A stretch of 64,000 bases of DNA, taken from assembly GCF_006438955.1 (NCBI RefSeq), contig NZ_RCZK01000007.1:1-64000 (forward strand), read 5' to 3'. The stretch is from Sphingomonas oligophenolica (GTDB lineage Bacteria > Pseudomonadota > Alphaproteobacteria > Sphingomonadales > Sphingomonadaceae). Of this stretch, positions 46,415-54,674 are shown piece after piece. The position numbers and the translations under genes are program-made. The notes under the pieces were generated by a model that searched no databases, was not told the DNA's origin, and saw nothing but the letters and a program-made list of their open reading frames with translations. The number at the start of each line of letters is the position of its first letter. Position 1 is the first letter of the stretch.

Positions 46415-47071
46415 TCACCTGATCGGCGAATCCGGGGCCAGCCGCATGTCGAGATAATTGTCGATGCTGCCCATCAGCAGGCCCATTTCATGTTCGAAGA
46501 AATGGTTCGCCTTGGGGATCGTGTCGTGGTGAATCGTGATGTGGCGCTGGGTGCGCAGCTTGTCGACGAGTTTCTGCACCGCGCCGGGGGTCACGACCTC
46601 GTCATGCTCGCCCTGGATGATGATGCCGCTCGCGGGGCAGGGGGCGAGGAAGGTGAAATCGAACATGTTGGCGGGTGGCGCGATCGAGATGAAGCCGCGA
46701 ATCTCGGGGCGGCGCATCAGCAGTTGCATCCCGATCCACGCGCCGAAGCCGAACCCGGCGACCCAGGTGGTCGAGGCCTCGGGGTGGAAACTCTGGACCC
46801 AATCGAGCGCGCTCGCAGCGTCGGACAATTCGCCGATGCCGTTGTCGAACACGCCCTGGCTCTTGCCGACGCCGCGGAAATTGAAGCGCAGCGTCGCGAA
46901 GCCGCGGCGCTGGAAGGTCTTGTAGAGTTCCTGCACGATCCTGTTGTTCATCGTGCCGCCCGACGACGGATGCGGGTGGAGAATCATCGCAACCGGCGCG
47001 CGCGGGCGGGGAGCGGGGGCGAAACGCCCTTCGAGACGGCCTTCGGGGCCGGGAAAAATGACTTCTGGCAT
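46415..47071 (-). CDS. Alpha/beta hydrolase-fold protein with Gly in place of the nucleophile
   Basis: A 218-residue cytoplasmic protein of the small dienelactone-hydrolase-like group: ILHPHPSSGGTMNN, LRFNFRGVGKSQG and the nucleophile elbow TWVAGFGFGAWIGMQ. In active relatives the elbow is G-x-S-x-G; here the middle residue is Gly108 (codon GGC, one base from the serine codon AGC). The acid (GEHDEV, about 155) and histidine (KANHFFEHEM, about 196) are kept. Either it works without that serine or it has lost hydrolysis. Divergent from the cysteine desulfurase operon. Confidence 0.85.
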   Translation of the reverse strand: MPEVIFPGPEGRLEGRFAPAPRPRAPVAMILHPHPSSGGTMNNRIVQELYKTFQRRGFATLRFNFRGVGKSQGVFDNGIGELSDAASALDWVQSFHPEASTTWVAGFGFGAWIGMQLLMRRPEIRGFISIAPPANMFDFTFLAPCPASGIIIQGEHDEVVTPGAVQKLVDKLRTQRHITIHHDTIPKANHFFEHEMGLLMGSIDNYLDMRLAPDSPIR

Positions 47072-47172
47072 GGGGCTAAACGGGCTCTCGCGGATCTGGT
47101 GGCGCGCGCCGGTGGAGCGTGCGGGAATGCGCGCCTATATAGGTGCGGACCGACTTTTCGCAATTGGAACCC

Positions 47173-48261
47173 GTGCTGACCCGTCCCGCCGCCCCGACCC
47201 GCATCTACCTCGACCATGCTGCGACCACCGCGATGACCCCCGCCGCGATCGCCGCGGTGGCCGATGGGATGGCACGATGGGCGAACCCGTCGTCACCGCA
47301 CGCCGAAGGGCGCGCGGCGCGCGCGGCGCTCGAACAGGCGCGGCGGGATATCGCGGCGGCCTATGGCTGGACCGGCGAGACGCTGCTGACGAGCGGGGCG
47401 AGCGAATCGCTGGATATCGCGCTGGGGCGATCGGTGGCGACGCGGCGATTCGTGTCGTCGGTCGAGCATGACGCGGCGATGCGCGCGGGCGGGGAGGCAA
47501 CGCTGTTGCCGGTCGGTGCGGATGGGTTGGTCGACCTCGACGCGCTGCAATCCTTGCTCGGAAATGGGGACCACGCGCTCGTCGCGGTGCAATGGGCGAA
47601 TAGCGAGACTGGGGTCAGCCAGCCGATTCCTGCGATTGCCGACATCGTTCACGCCGCGGGCGCGCTGTTGCTCGTCGATGCGGCGCAGATGCCCGCGAGC
47701 GAAGCGCTCGCGCCCCACGCCGACTTCGTCGCGCTGTCGGCGCACAAGCGCGGCGGGCCGCCAGGGATGGGGGCGTTGCTGGTGCGCGATCTCGCAACGC
47801 TCCAGCCGAGTGGCGGGCAGGAGCGGGGGTATCGCGCGGGCACCGAGAATTTGCCTGCTGCGCTCGGCTATGCGGCGGCGCTCGGCGAGCCGGAGCCGAT
47901 TGCGCGCTGGACGACGATGCGCGCGCGGCTCGATGATGCGATCCGACGGTCGGGGGGAACGGTGGTCGCCGATGCGAGCCTGCGCCATTCTGCGATCGCC
48001 TCGTATCACTTGCCCGGAGTAGCGGCGGCGGCACAATTGATCCGGCTCGATGCGGCGGGGTTCGCGGTATCGGCGGGGAGCGCGTGTTCGTCTGGCAGCA
48101 TGAAGCCGAGCCATGTGCTCGGCGCAATGGGCTGGAGCGAGGCGGCGTCGCGCGAGGTCGTCCGCGTCAGCTTCGGGCGGACGACACAAGATACGGATAT
48201 CGACGCGTTCATCGCGGCGTGGCGTGCGGTGGCGCGCGCGACGCAGGCATTCGCGGCATGA
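47173..48261 (+). CDS. Cysteine desulfurase (NifS/IscS-like), first of a tandem pair
   Basis: A class V aminotransferase-fold enzyme of about 362 residues that takes sulfur from cysteine. It shows YLDHAATTAMTP at the start, the PLP lysine in LSAHKRGGPPG, and the catalytic cysteine in SAGSACSSGSMKPSHVLG. GTG 47173 is taken as start; GTG 47143 would add ten residues and cannot be excluded. It overlaps the next, different desulfurase gene by four bases. Shared operon with a 2Fe-2S ferredoxin suggests iron-sulfur cluster or thio-modification work. Confidence 0.9.
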   Translation: MLTRPAAPTRIYLDHAATTAMTPAAIAAVADGMARWANPSSPHAEGRAARAALEQARRDIAAAYGWTGETLLTSGASESLDIALGRSVATRRFVSSVEHDAAMRAGGEATLLPVGADGLVDLDALQSLLGNGDHALVAVQWANSETGVSQPIPAIADIVHAAGALLLVDAAQMPASEALAPHADFVALSAHKRGGPPGMGALLVRDLATLQPSGGQERGYRAGTENLPAALGYAAALGEPEPIARWTTMRARLDDAIRRSGGTVVADASLRHSAIASYHLPGVAAAAQLIRLDAAGFAVSAGSACSSGSMKPSHVLGAMGWSEAASREVVRVSFGRTTQDTDIDAFIAAWRAVARATQAFAA

Positions 48262-49343
48262 CCTATCTCGATTACCAGGCGACGACCCCACTCGCGCCCG
48301 AAGCGCTGGCGGCGATGCTGCCGTGGCTCGAAACCCAGTATGCCAACCCGCATTCGGCGCATCGCGAAGGTCGCGCTGCAAAGGCGGCGGTAGCGGTGGC
48401 GCGCGATCGGATCGCGGCGTTGCTGCCCGCGGGGGGACGCGTCGCGTTCACGAGCGGGGCGACCGAGTCGCTCAACTGGGCGATCCGCGGCACGACTGGC
48501 GGAATCGTCACGATCGCGACCGAACACGCCGCGGTGCTCGACACCGTCGCGGCGGAACGGGCGCGGGGACGAGCGGTCACGGTGTTATCGGTGGGTGCGG
48601 ATGGCCTGGTCGATCTCGACGCGGCGCGCGCTGCGATTACGCCGGGGACGGGGCTGGTCGCGGCGATGCTGATCAACAACGAGATCGCGGTGATCCAGCC
48701 GATCGAGGCGGTCGCCGCATTGGCACACGATGTGGGGGCGCTGATGCTGTGCGATGCAGTGCAGGGCTATGGCCGGGTGCCGATTCCCGGCGCGTGCGAC
48801 CTCGTCGCGATCTCGGCGCACAAGATCTACGGCCCGAAGGGGGTTGGCGCGTTGTGGCTGCGTGACGGGGTGAAGCCCGAACCGCTGCTCCACGGCGGCG
48901 ACCAGGAAGGCGGACGTTCGGGAACGCTGTCGCCCGCGCTGTGTGCGGGGTTCGGGGTCGCGGCGCAACTGATGACGGCGTGTCATCAAGAGGATGCGGT
49001 ACTGGTCGCACGACTGTTCGATGGGGCGCGCGAACGGCTGGCGGGGTGGACGGTCAACGGATCGATCGAGCACCGCTATCATGGTAATATCAATGTCCGC
49101 CGCGACGGGCTCGACGTCAATCGGCTGATGTCGGAGCTTCGCGACATCGCGGTGTCGGCGGGGTCGGCGTGCGCCAGCGGGTCGGGGCGGTCGAGCCACG
49201 TGCTGCGCGCGATCGGGCTGTCCGAGGCGGAAGCGCGGTCGTCGATCCGGCTGGGGTTCGGGCGCTATACCGACGAGACCGCGTTCGTCGCCGCGATCGA
49301 CCGGATCGCGGCCGCCGCGGCGCGCCAACGGATCGCGGCGTGA
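48258..49343 (+). CDS. Cysteine desulfurase (NifS/IscS-like), second of a tandem pair
   Basis: A 361-residue relative of the preceding protein, clearly not a recent copy. TYLDYQATTPLAPEAL is at the N-terminus (with YQ where the first has HA), the PLP lysine is in ISAHKIYGPKG, and the cysteine is in SAGSACASGSGRSSHVL. ISAHKIYGPKGVGALW is closer to the IscS form than the first gene is. Both catalytic residues are intact in both enzymes. Overlaps at both ends (ATGA, GTGA) couple it to its neighbours. Confidence 0.92.
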   Translation: MTYLDYQATTPLAPEALAAMLPWLETQYANPHSAHREGRAAKAAVAVARDRIAALLPAGGRVAFTSGATESLNWAIRGTTGGIVTIATEHAAVLDTVAAERARGRAVTVLSVGADGLVDLDAARAAITPGTGLVAAMLINNEIAVIQPIEAVAALAHDVGALMLCDAVQGYGRVPIPGACDLVAISAHKIYGPKGVGALWLRDGVKPEPLLHGGDQEGGRSGTLSPALCAGFGVAAQLMTACHQEDAVLVARLFDGARERLAGWTVNGSIEHRYHGNINVRRDGLDVNRLMSELRDIAVSAGSACASGSGRSSHVLRAIGLSEAEARSSIRLGFGRYTDETAFVAAIDRIAAAAARQRIAA

Positions 49344-49657
49344 AGATACGCTTTATCGATCGCGATGGCGGGCTGTGCGAGGCCGACGCGCCGGTCGGGT
49401 CCACCCTGCTCGAGATCGCGCAGGCCTATGGCCAGCCGCTCGAAGGGACGTGCGAAGGGCAGATGGCGTGCGCGACCTGCCACGTCATCGTCGCCGCCGC
49501 CGACTTCGACCGGCTGCCGCGCGCGAGCGAAGAGGAAGAGGATATGCTCGACCTCGCCCACGCCGCGACGCGAACCAGCCGGTTGTCGTGCCAGATCGCG
49601 CTGACCGAGGCGCTCGATGGGTTGACCGTGCGGATACCGGGCGCCCGCGAGCGCTGA
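49340..49657 (+). CDS. 2Fe-2S ferredoxin
   Basis: A 105-residue adrenodoxin-type ferredoxin. The cluster ligands are Cys38, Cys44, Cys47 (GTCEGQMACATCHV) and Cys84 (RLSCQ), with the acidic patch SEEEEDMLD between. It matches the Isc-type ferredoxin that feeds electrons to cluster assembly. GTG start at 49340 inside the previous stop. No iscU, hscA or sufBCD is in the window. Confidence 0.93.
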   Translation: MKIRFIDRDGGLCEADAPVGSTLLEIAQAYGQPLEGTCEGQMACATCHVIVAAADFDRLPRASEEEEDMLDLAHAATRTSRLSCQIALTEALDGLTVRIPGARER

Positions 49658-49768
49658 CCCGGCGCATACCAAACTGTCAGTTGCGCAACGACGGGTTCAG
49701 CCTTGGTGCACGGCGGGTGTGCGACTGTCGTTTCATGCCCGATAATGGGCGATGAGAGGAGAATTCGC

Positions 49769-50059
49769 ATGAAGATCACCGCCATTCTCGGCGCGGGCGC
49801 GCTCGCGATCGGATCGCTGGTCGTCACCGCCGCGCCTGCCGCGGCGCAGCGCCACGGCGACGGCAATTACGACCGTGGTCACCACGATCGCGACAATTAC
49901 AACCGCGGTCACAACGATCGGGGTCATCACTACGGCCAGCGCAATCACAGACGCGGCTATGCCTATGGCTATCGGTCGAATGTTCGCTCGCGGGTCGTCT
50001 GCCGCGTTCAGCGCGGATATTACGGCCCCGTCCGGCGTTGCTACCGCATCTATCGCTGA
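49769..50059 (+). CDS. Secreted His/Arg/Tyr/Gly-rich small protein
   Basis: A 96-residue protein with a clear signal peptide (ITAILGAGALAIGSLVVTAAPAAAQ-like, cut near residue 27) and AGAGGAG seven bases before ATG 49769. The mature part is very basic and repetitive: DRGHHDRDNYNRGHNDRGHH, then an RGYAYGY stretch and a C-terminal region with two cysteines. It could bind metal or nucleic acid or coat the envelope; I know no function. Followed by a second protein of the same style. Confidence 0.75.
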   Translation: MKITAILGAGALAIGSLVVTAAPAAAQRHGDGNYDRGHHDRDNYNRGHNDRGHHYGQRNHRRGYAYGYRSNVRSRVVCRVQRGYYGPVRRCYRIYR

Positions 50060-50107
50060 TCAGCCCGCCGATCCGTCGTTAGTCCGGGAGATCACAGGAG
50101 AAGAATG

Positions 50108-50344
50108 ATGAAAATATTTGTTCTCGCCGCCGCGTCGATCGCGATGACCGGGCTCGCGCCTGTGGCGCTCGCCGCCCCCGCGACCGCCGCCCAGCATCGC
50201 GTGGTGACCCGCACCCGCGTGGTGACCCATACCGGTCCCGCGGGCCATTACCGCTATCGGACCCGCCACGTGTGCCGCACCCATTGGCGTCATCACCATC
50301 TCGTGCGGGTGTGCCGTAACGTGCGGTATCGCGTTCGCTATTGA
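50108..50344 (+). CDS. Secreted Arg/His-rich small protein, likely relative of its neighbour
   Basis: A 78-residue protein (start 50108 with AGGAG seven bases upstream; 50105 possible). The signal peptide runs to about ATAAQ. The mature part is rich in Arg, His, Val and Tyr, for example RVVTRTRVVTHTGPAGHYRY, and has two cysteines (HVCRTHW and VRVCRNV). The cysteine pair and basic make-up resemble the preceding protein's C-terminus, suggesting divergent duplicates. Confidence 0.7.
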   Translation: MKIFVLAAASIAMTGLAPVALAAPATAAQHRVVTRTRVVTHTGPAGHYRYRTRHVCRTHWRHHHLVRVCRNVRYRVRY

Positions 50345-50393
50345 TGCGACACGGGTGACTTGAACCCGCCGTCCGGCTCCGCCATATGCGCGG

Positions 50394-50484
50394 CGGGAGT
50401 CGGGCGGACGTGGTCGTCGCCAACCCGGTCAGGTCCGGAAGGAAGCAGCCGCAACGATTTCGCCGCGGGTCGTCCCGGCTCCCA
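50394..50484 (+). ncRNA. ffs: Signal recognition particle 4.5S RNA
   Basis: The universal SRP RNA core GGTCAGGTCCGGAAGGAAGC lies at 50427-50446, with the GGAA tetraloop and the asymmetric loop that bind Ffh. The outer stem can be traced: GGGAGTCGGG (50395-50404) pairs with CCCGGCTCCC (50474-50483), with one G-U. TCGTCGC/GCAACGA-type pairing lies inside. Length of about 91 nt fits the bacterial 4.5S form. It sits ahead of dnaX, as often in alphaproteobacteria. Ends are estimated from pairing. Confidence 0.93.
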
Positions 50485-50618
50485 CCGCGAAGCGTGCGTT
50501 CCGCGCGCAAGCGCGGCCAGCGGCGCACCGCGCCGTCTGACGTCACGGCTTGGCCGTGACGTGCCCCACCCAAGCTTTCGCTTACATCCCCGCGCGCGAC
50601 ATTCTACATGGTGGGTCG

Positions 50619-52274
50619 ATGTCCGACTCCTTCGATCTCGGGGAACCGTCCCAGCCTGCCAAGCCCGAGGCGTATCGCGTCCTCGCGCGCAAATACCGCC
50701 CGCAGACGTTCGACCAGTTGATCGGGCAGGATGCGATGGTCCAGACGCTGGGCAACGCGATTCGGCGCGACCGGCTGGCACATGCGTTCCTGATGACCGG
50801 CGTGCGCGGGGTGGGCAAGACCAGCACCGCGCGGCTGATCGCCAAGGCATTGAACTGCATCGGCCCCGATGGCACCGGCGGGCCGACGATCGATCCGTGC
50901 GGGCTATGCGAACCGTGCCGCGCGATCGCCGAGGGGCGGCATATCGACGTGATCGAGATGGACGCCGCGAGCCATACCGGGGTCGACGACGTCCGCGAGA
51001 TCATCGACGCGTCGCGCTACGCCGCGGTCTCGGCGCGGTTCAAGATCTACATTATCGACGAAGTCCACATGCTTTCGAAGAACGCGTTCAACGCGTTGCT
51101 CAAGACGCTCGAGGAGCCGCCCGCGCACGTTAAATTCCTGTTCGCGACGACCGAGGTGAACAAGGTGCCGGTGACGGTGCTGTCGCGCTGCCAGCGGTTC
51201 GACCTGCGCCGGATCACCGCGGACAAGCTTGCCGAGCATTTCCTCATGGTCGCGACGCAGGAGGGCGTCGTCGCCGATCCCGAAGCGTTGATGCTAATCG
51301 CGCGCGCGGCGGAGGGCAGCGCGCGCGACGGGCTGTCGATCCTCGACCAGGCGATCGCGCACGCCGGTCTCGAAGGGGGTGGGGTAAGCGCAGACGCGGT
51401 GCGCCAGATGCTGGGGCTGTCCGATCGCGGTGCGGTGCGTGACCTGCTCGGGCTGATCCTGGCGGGCGATGGCGCGGGCACGCTCGCGTCGCTGCGACGT
51501 CAATATGATTACGGCGTCGATCCGCTGTCGGTGTTCCGGTCGTTGCTCGAGACGGTGCATGGCGTGACGCTGGCGAAAGTGGGCACGCCCGACGATATCG
51601 CGCAGCCGCTCGAAGAGCGCGAAGCGCGGCGCGAGTGGGCGGCGGCGCTGTCGTTTCCGACGCTCCATCGGCTGTGGCAATTGTTCCTGCGGGGGCATGA
51701 CGAGATCGCCAAGGCGGCGTTGCCGATCGAGGCAGCGGAGATGGCGCTGCTGCGTGCGATCCATGCCTCGACGCTGCCCGATCCGGGCGAGCTGGCGCGG
51801 CAGATCGTCGGCGGCAAGGTGACGAAGCCGGCGACGAGCGCCGCTCCGATGTCAGCACCGACGCCCATTGCCGCGTCCGAGCCAACGCCGGTCGCCCATG
51901 CGACGTTGCCCGCCACGTTCCAATCGCTGGTCGATCGGCTCGAAGAGCACGGCGCGATCGCGTTGGCGGCGAAGATGCGGCATGGCGCGCGGGTCGTGAG
52001 CTACGAGCCGCTTGCGCTGGTGCTGAGCGGGAGCCGCCCGATCTCCGCCGATACGCTCGCCGATCTCAACGCCACGCTGAAGGCGGCGACCGGGCAGGGA
52101 TGGCGCGTTTCGATCGCGGATTCGCCCGGCGATCCGACGATCAACGAAGCCGAGAAATCGGCGGAAGCCATGGCGAAGGCGGCAATCCTCGAATCGCCGA
52201 TGATCAAAGCGGCGCTCAACGCGTTTCCCGATGCGGAACTCGAACAATGGCCAGGCCAACGGAGCAGTGCATGA
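50619..52274 (+). CDS. dnaX: DNA polymerase III subunits gamma/tau
   Basis: A 551-residue clamp-loader ATPase. Core features are YRVLARKYRPQTFDQLIGQ, Walker A GVRGVGKTST (61-70), the zinc site with Cys80, Cys94, Cys97 and Cys100, the DEXX-box IIDEVHMLSK, and the sensor-1 FATTEVNKVP. The C-terminal third is Ala/Pro-rich linker and tau domain. No A-rich slippery sequence for a programmed frameshift was noticed. Start ATG 50619 follows alignment to the family. It overlaps ebfC by ATGA. Confidence 0.95.
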   Translation: MSDSFDLGEPSQPAKPEAYRVLARKYRPQTFDQLIGQDAMVQTLGNAIRRDRLAHAFLMTGVRGVGKTSTARLIAKALNCIGPDGTGGPTIDPCGLCEPCRAIAEGRHIDVIEMDAASHTGVDDVREIIDASRYAAVSARFKIYIIDEVHMLSKNAFNALLKTLEEPPAHVKFLFATTEVNKVPVTVLSRCQRFDLRRITADKLAEHFLMVATQEGVVADPEALMLIARAAEGSARDGLSILDQAIAHAGLEGGGVSADAVRQMLGLSDRGAVRDLLGLILAGDGAGTLASLRRQYDYGVDPLSVFRSLLETVHGVTLAKVGTPDDIAQPLEEREARREWAAALSFPTLHRLWQLFLRGHDEIAKAALPIEAAEMALLRAIHASTLPDPGELARQIVGGKVTKPATSAAPMSAPTPIAASEPTPVAHATLPATFQSLVDRLEEHGAIALAAKMRHGARVVSYEPLALVLSGSRPISADTLADLNATLKAATGQGWRVSIADSPGDPTINEAEKSAEAMAKAAILESPMIKAALNAFPDAELEQWPGQRSSA

Positions 52275-52594
52275 AGAATCTCGATGAAATCCTCGCGATG
52301 GCGCAGAACGTCCAGAGCGAGCTGCAGAAGGCGCAGGACACGCTCGACACGATCGAGGTCGAGGGCGCGAGCGGCGTTGGCCTCGTCAAGGTCAAGGCGT
52401 CGGCCAAGGGCCGGATCATCGGCATCGAGATCGACGATTCGCTGATCCAGGTCAGCGAGAAGCAGATGCTCGAAGACCTGCTGACCGCGGCGTTCAATGA
52501 CGCGCGGACCAAGGCGGACGCGGTGTCGGGTGCCGAAATGTCCAAGATGACGAGCGGGTTGTCGTTACCGCCGGGGTTCAAGTTGCCGTTCTGA
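52271..52594 (+). CDS. YbaB/EbfC nucleoid-associated protein
   Basis: A 107-residue protein of the YbaB/EbfC family: MKNLDEILAMAQNVQSELQK coiled-coil start, then VEGASGVGLVKVKASAKG and a C-terminal MSKMTSGLSLPPGFKLPF. The dimer is tweezer-like and binds DNA. The dnaX-ybaB (-recR) order is very widespread, though recR is not next here. Starts in the dnaX stop codon. Confidence 0.93.
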   Translation: MKNLDEILAMAQNVQSELQKAQDTLDTIEVEGASGVGLVKVKASAKGRIIGIEIDDSLIQVSEKQMLEDLLTAAFNDARTKADAVSGAEMSKMTSGLSLPPGFKLPF

Positions 52595-52669
52595 CCGCGC
52601 TACCGTTACGGTTAAGGAACAATCCCATCGGCGACGGCGTTTTTGGCCCACAACAGTGAGGAGCGTAAC

Positions 52670-52912
52670 ATGACCGAAGAACGTATCGTCGAGACCCCCG
52701 CGACCCACACCACCGTGGTCGAGCGCAGCGGCGGCGGCGGGGCCGGGTGGCTGATCGCGATCATTCTGCTCGCGGCGGTCGTGATCGGTGGTTTCTTCCT
52801 GCTCAACCAGAGCCGGAACGACAATGCGAAGACCGCCGCGGTAACCTCGGCGGCCGAGAGCGTCGGGGATACCGCCGAAAAGGTCGGCAGCGCGGTCACG
52901 CCGGGCAAATAA
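52670..52912 (+). CDS. Small single-pass membrane protein
   Basis: An 80-residue protein with GAGGAG six bases before ATG 52670. The N-terminal 23 residues are polar and acidic, then a Gly-rich turn (SGGGGAGW) and one membrane helix LIAIILLAAVVIGGFFLL (about 29-46), followed by a polar amphipathic tail with VTSAAESVGDTAEKVGSAV. It may sit in the inner membrane with the tail in the periplasm. No family recognised. Confidence 0.68.
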   Translation: MTEERIVETPATHTTVVERSGGGGAGWLIAIILLAAVVIGGFFLLNQSRNDNAKTAAVTSAAESVGDTAEKVGSAVTPGK

Positions 52913-52931
52913 TCCGGCCGAGCGGAATCGC

Positions 52932-53606
52932 CTATTTCAGGCAGTCGTCCAGCCCGCTGCGTCGCACCGTGCCGACGTAGCGGGCGAGGCTGTTGCCGTG
53001 CCGCCGCACGAAGCCGCGCGGATCGATCGCGGCGCGTTTCTTAGGCAGCGGTAACACCGCGGCGATCCGGCCCGCCTCGGTCGGGCTGAGCCGGGTCGCG
53101 TCGTGGTTGAAATAGCGCAGCGCGGCGGCATCCGCGCCGTACGTTCCGATCCCGGTTTCGGCGATATTGAGATAGACCTCCATGATCCGCCGCTTGCCCC
53201 ACAGCGTTTCGATCAGGACGGTGAAATAGGCCTCGAACGCCTTGCGGACATAGCCGCCGCCCTGGAACAGAAACGCGTTCTTCGCGGTCTGCTGGCTGAT
53301 CGTCGATCCGCCGCGGATCCGGCCGCCGCGGGCGTTGCGATAGGCGGCGCTGGCCATCGCGTCGAAGTCGAACCCGTGATGCGCGCAGAATCGCGAGTCC
53401 TCGCCCGCGATCGCGGCGCGGGGCATATCGGGGTCCATGCGGGAGAGCGGCAGCCATTGTTTGGTGACGCCGTTGAAGTTGAGAACATCGCCCATCATTG
53501 TCCAGGTGAAGGGGACCGGGACGAAGCGGTACACACCCACCCACGCCACCGTGACGACGACGAAGATGAGGGCGGATTTGAAGAGAATGCGGAGGAGGGT
53601 AATCAT
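52932..53606 (-). CDS. mtgA: Monofunctional biosynthetic peptidoglycan transglycosylase
   Basis: A 224-residue glycosyltransferase 51 enzyme that polymerises lipid II into glycan strands. One N-terminal membrane anchor (LFKSALIFVVVTVAWVGVY) is followed by the catalytic motifs AGEDSRFCAHHGFDFDAM, with the catalytic Glu, GGSTISQQTAKNAFL and RRIMEVYLNIAETG. No penicillin-binding domain follows, so it is the monofunctional type. ATG 53606 is chosen by the anchor; the frame is open to 54008 but overlaps rpoH. Confidence 0.95.
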   Translation of the reverse strand: MITLLRILFKSALIFVVVTVAWVGVYRFVPVPFTWTMMGDVLNFNGVTKQWLPLSRMDPDMPRAAIAGEDSRFCAHHGFDFDAMASAAYRNARGGRIRGGSTISQQTAKNAFLFQGGGYVRKAFEAYFTVLIETLWGKRRIMEVYLNIAETGIGTYGADAAALRYFNHDATRLSPTEAGRIAAVLPLPKKRAAIDPRGFVRRHGNSLARYVGTVRRSGLDDCLK

Positions 53607-53673
53607 CGCGCGCGACCATAGGCTGCGGCGCGTTGGCTTCAAGCCGGTTGAAAGGCCGCCCACCGAAGAACGT

Positions 53674-53699
53674 ACCACCCCGGCAAAGGCCGGGGTGGT
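53674..53699. repeat. Perfect 11-bp intergenic palindrome after rpoH
   Basis: ACCACCCCGGC (53674-53684) and GCCGGGGTGGT (53689-53699) are exact reverse complements around an AAAG loop. It lies 15 bp beyond the rpoH stop and 67 bp before the mtgA start, both on the minus strand. It may end the rpoH transcript or be a dispersed repeat unit; no T-run follows. Confidence 0.6.
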
Positions 53700-53713
53700 G
53701 TCGTGTTTTCGGC

Positions 53714-54616
53714 CTACGCCGCGAGCAGCCGCTTTTCTCCCGCCAGCCGCATCATCGCCTTTTGCAGCTTCTCGAACGCGCGAACCTCGATCTGGCGGAC
53801 GCGTTCGCGGCTGACGCCGTAAACCTGGCTCAATTCCTCGAGCGTCTTGGGGTCGTCGGTCAGGCGGCGTTCGGTGAGGATGTGCTTTTCGCGGTCGTTG
53901 AGGTCGTCCATCGCGTCGACGAGCATGGTGTGGCGGACGTCGGCTTCCTGCGCGTCGGCGACGATCTTGTCCTGCAACGGCGCGTCGTCCTGCAGCCAAT
54001 CCTGCCACTGACCCTCGCCATCCTCGCGCATCGGCACGTTGAGCGACGTGTCGCCGCCCATCGCCATCCGGCGATTCATGCTCACGACGTCATGCTCGGC
54101 GACGCCGAGATCGGTCGCGATCTTGGTCACGTCCTCGGGCTTCAGGTCGCCATCCTCGAACGCGTCGAGCTTCGACTTCATCCGGCGCAGATTGAAGAAC
54201 AGCTTCTTCTGCGCGGCGGTGGTGCCCATTTTCACGAGGCTCCACGAACGCAGGATATATTCCTGGATCGACGCGCGAATCCACCACATCGCATAGGTCG
54301 CGAGGCGGAAGCCGCGATCGGGCTCGAACTTCTTGACGCCCTGCATCAGCCCGATGTTGCCTTCGCTGATCAGCTCGGACGTCGGCAGGCCATAGCCGCG
54401 ATAGCCCATTGCGATCTTGGCGACGAGGCGAAGGTGGCTGGTGACGAGCTGCGCCGCCGCCTCGGTATCGCCATGTTCCTGGAAGCGCTTGGCGAGCATA
54501 TATTCCTGCTCGGGCTGGAGCAGCGGAAATTTCTTGATCTCGGCGAGATAACGGTTGAGCCCCGCCTCGCTGCCGAGCGCAGGGATGGTCGCGGGGACGT
54601 TGCTGCGGCCTGCCAT
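53714..54616 (-). CDS. rpoH: RNA polymerase heat-shock sigma factor RpoH
   Basis: A 300-residue sigma-70-family factor. Region 2 has LVTSHLRLVAKIAMGYRGYGL, SEGNIGLMQGVKKFEPDRGF and YAMWWIRASIQEYILRSW. The RpoH-specific box QKKLFFNLR lies at 136-144, which separates it from the other group 2 factors. Region 4 ends with LEELSQVYGVSRERVRQIEV. ATG 54616 has GGGAG about eight bases upstream. It lies 58 bp downstream of rluD on the same strand. Confidence 0.95.
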   Translation of the reverse strand: MAGRSNVPATIPALGSEAGLNRYLAEIKKFPLLQPEQEYMLAKRFQEHGDTEAAAQLVTSHLRLVAKIAMGYRGYGLPTSELISEGNIGLMQGVKKFEPDRGFRLATYAMWWIRASIQEYILRSWSLVKMGTTAAQKKLFFNLRRMKSKLDAFEDGDLKPEDVTKIATDLGVAEHDVVSMNRRMAMGGDTSLNVPMREDGEGQWQDWLQDDAPLQDKIVADAQEADVRHTMLVDAMDDLNDREKHILTERRLTDDPKTLEELSQVYGVSRERVRQIEVRAFEKLQKAMMRLAGEKRLLAA

Positions 54617-54674
54617 GATAATTCTCCCTTCCCTGGAGGCGCGTATGCCGCGGTGCGGCGAAGCGCTTGAATGT

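Noticed and set aside
50619..52274. Programmed frameshift in dnaX giving a short gamma form
   Set aside because: No A-rich slippery heptamer or following hairpin was found by eye near the end of the ATPase region.
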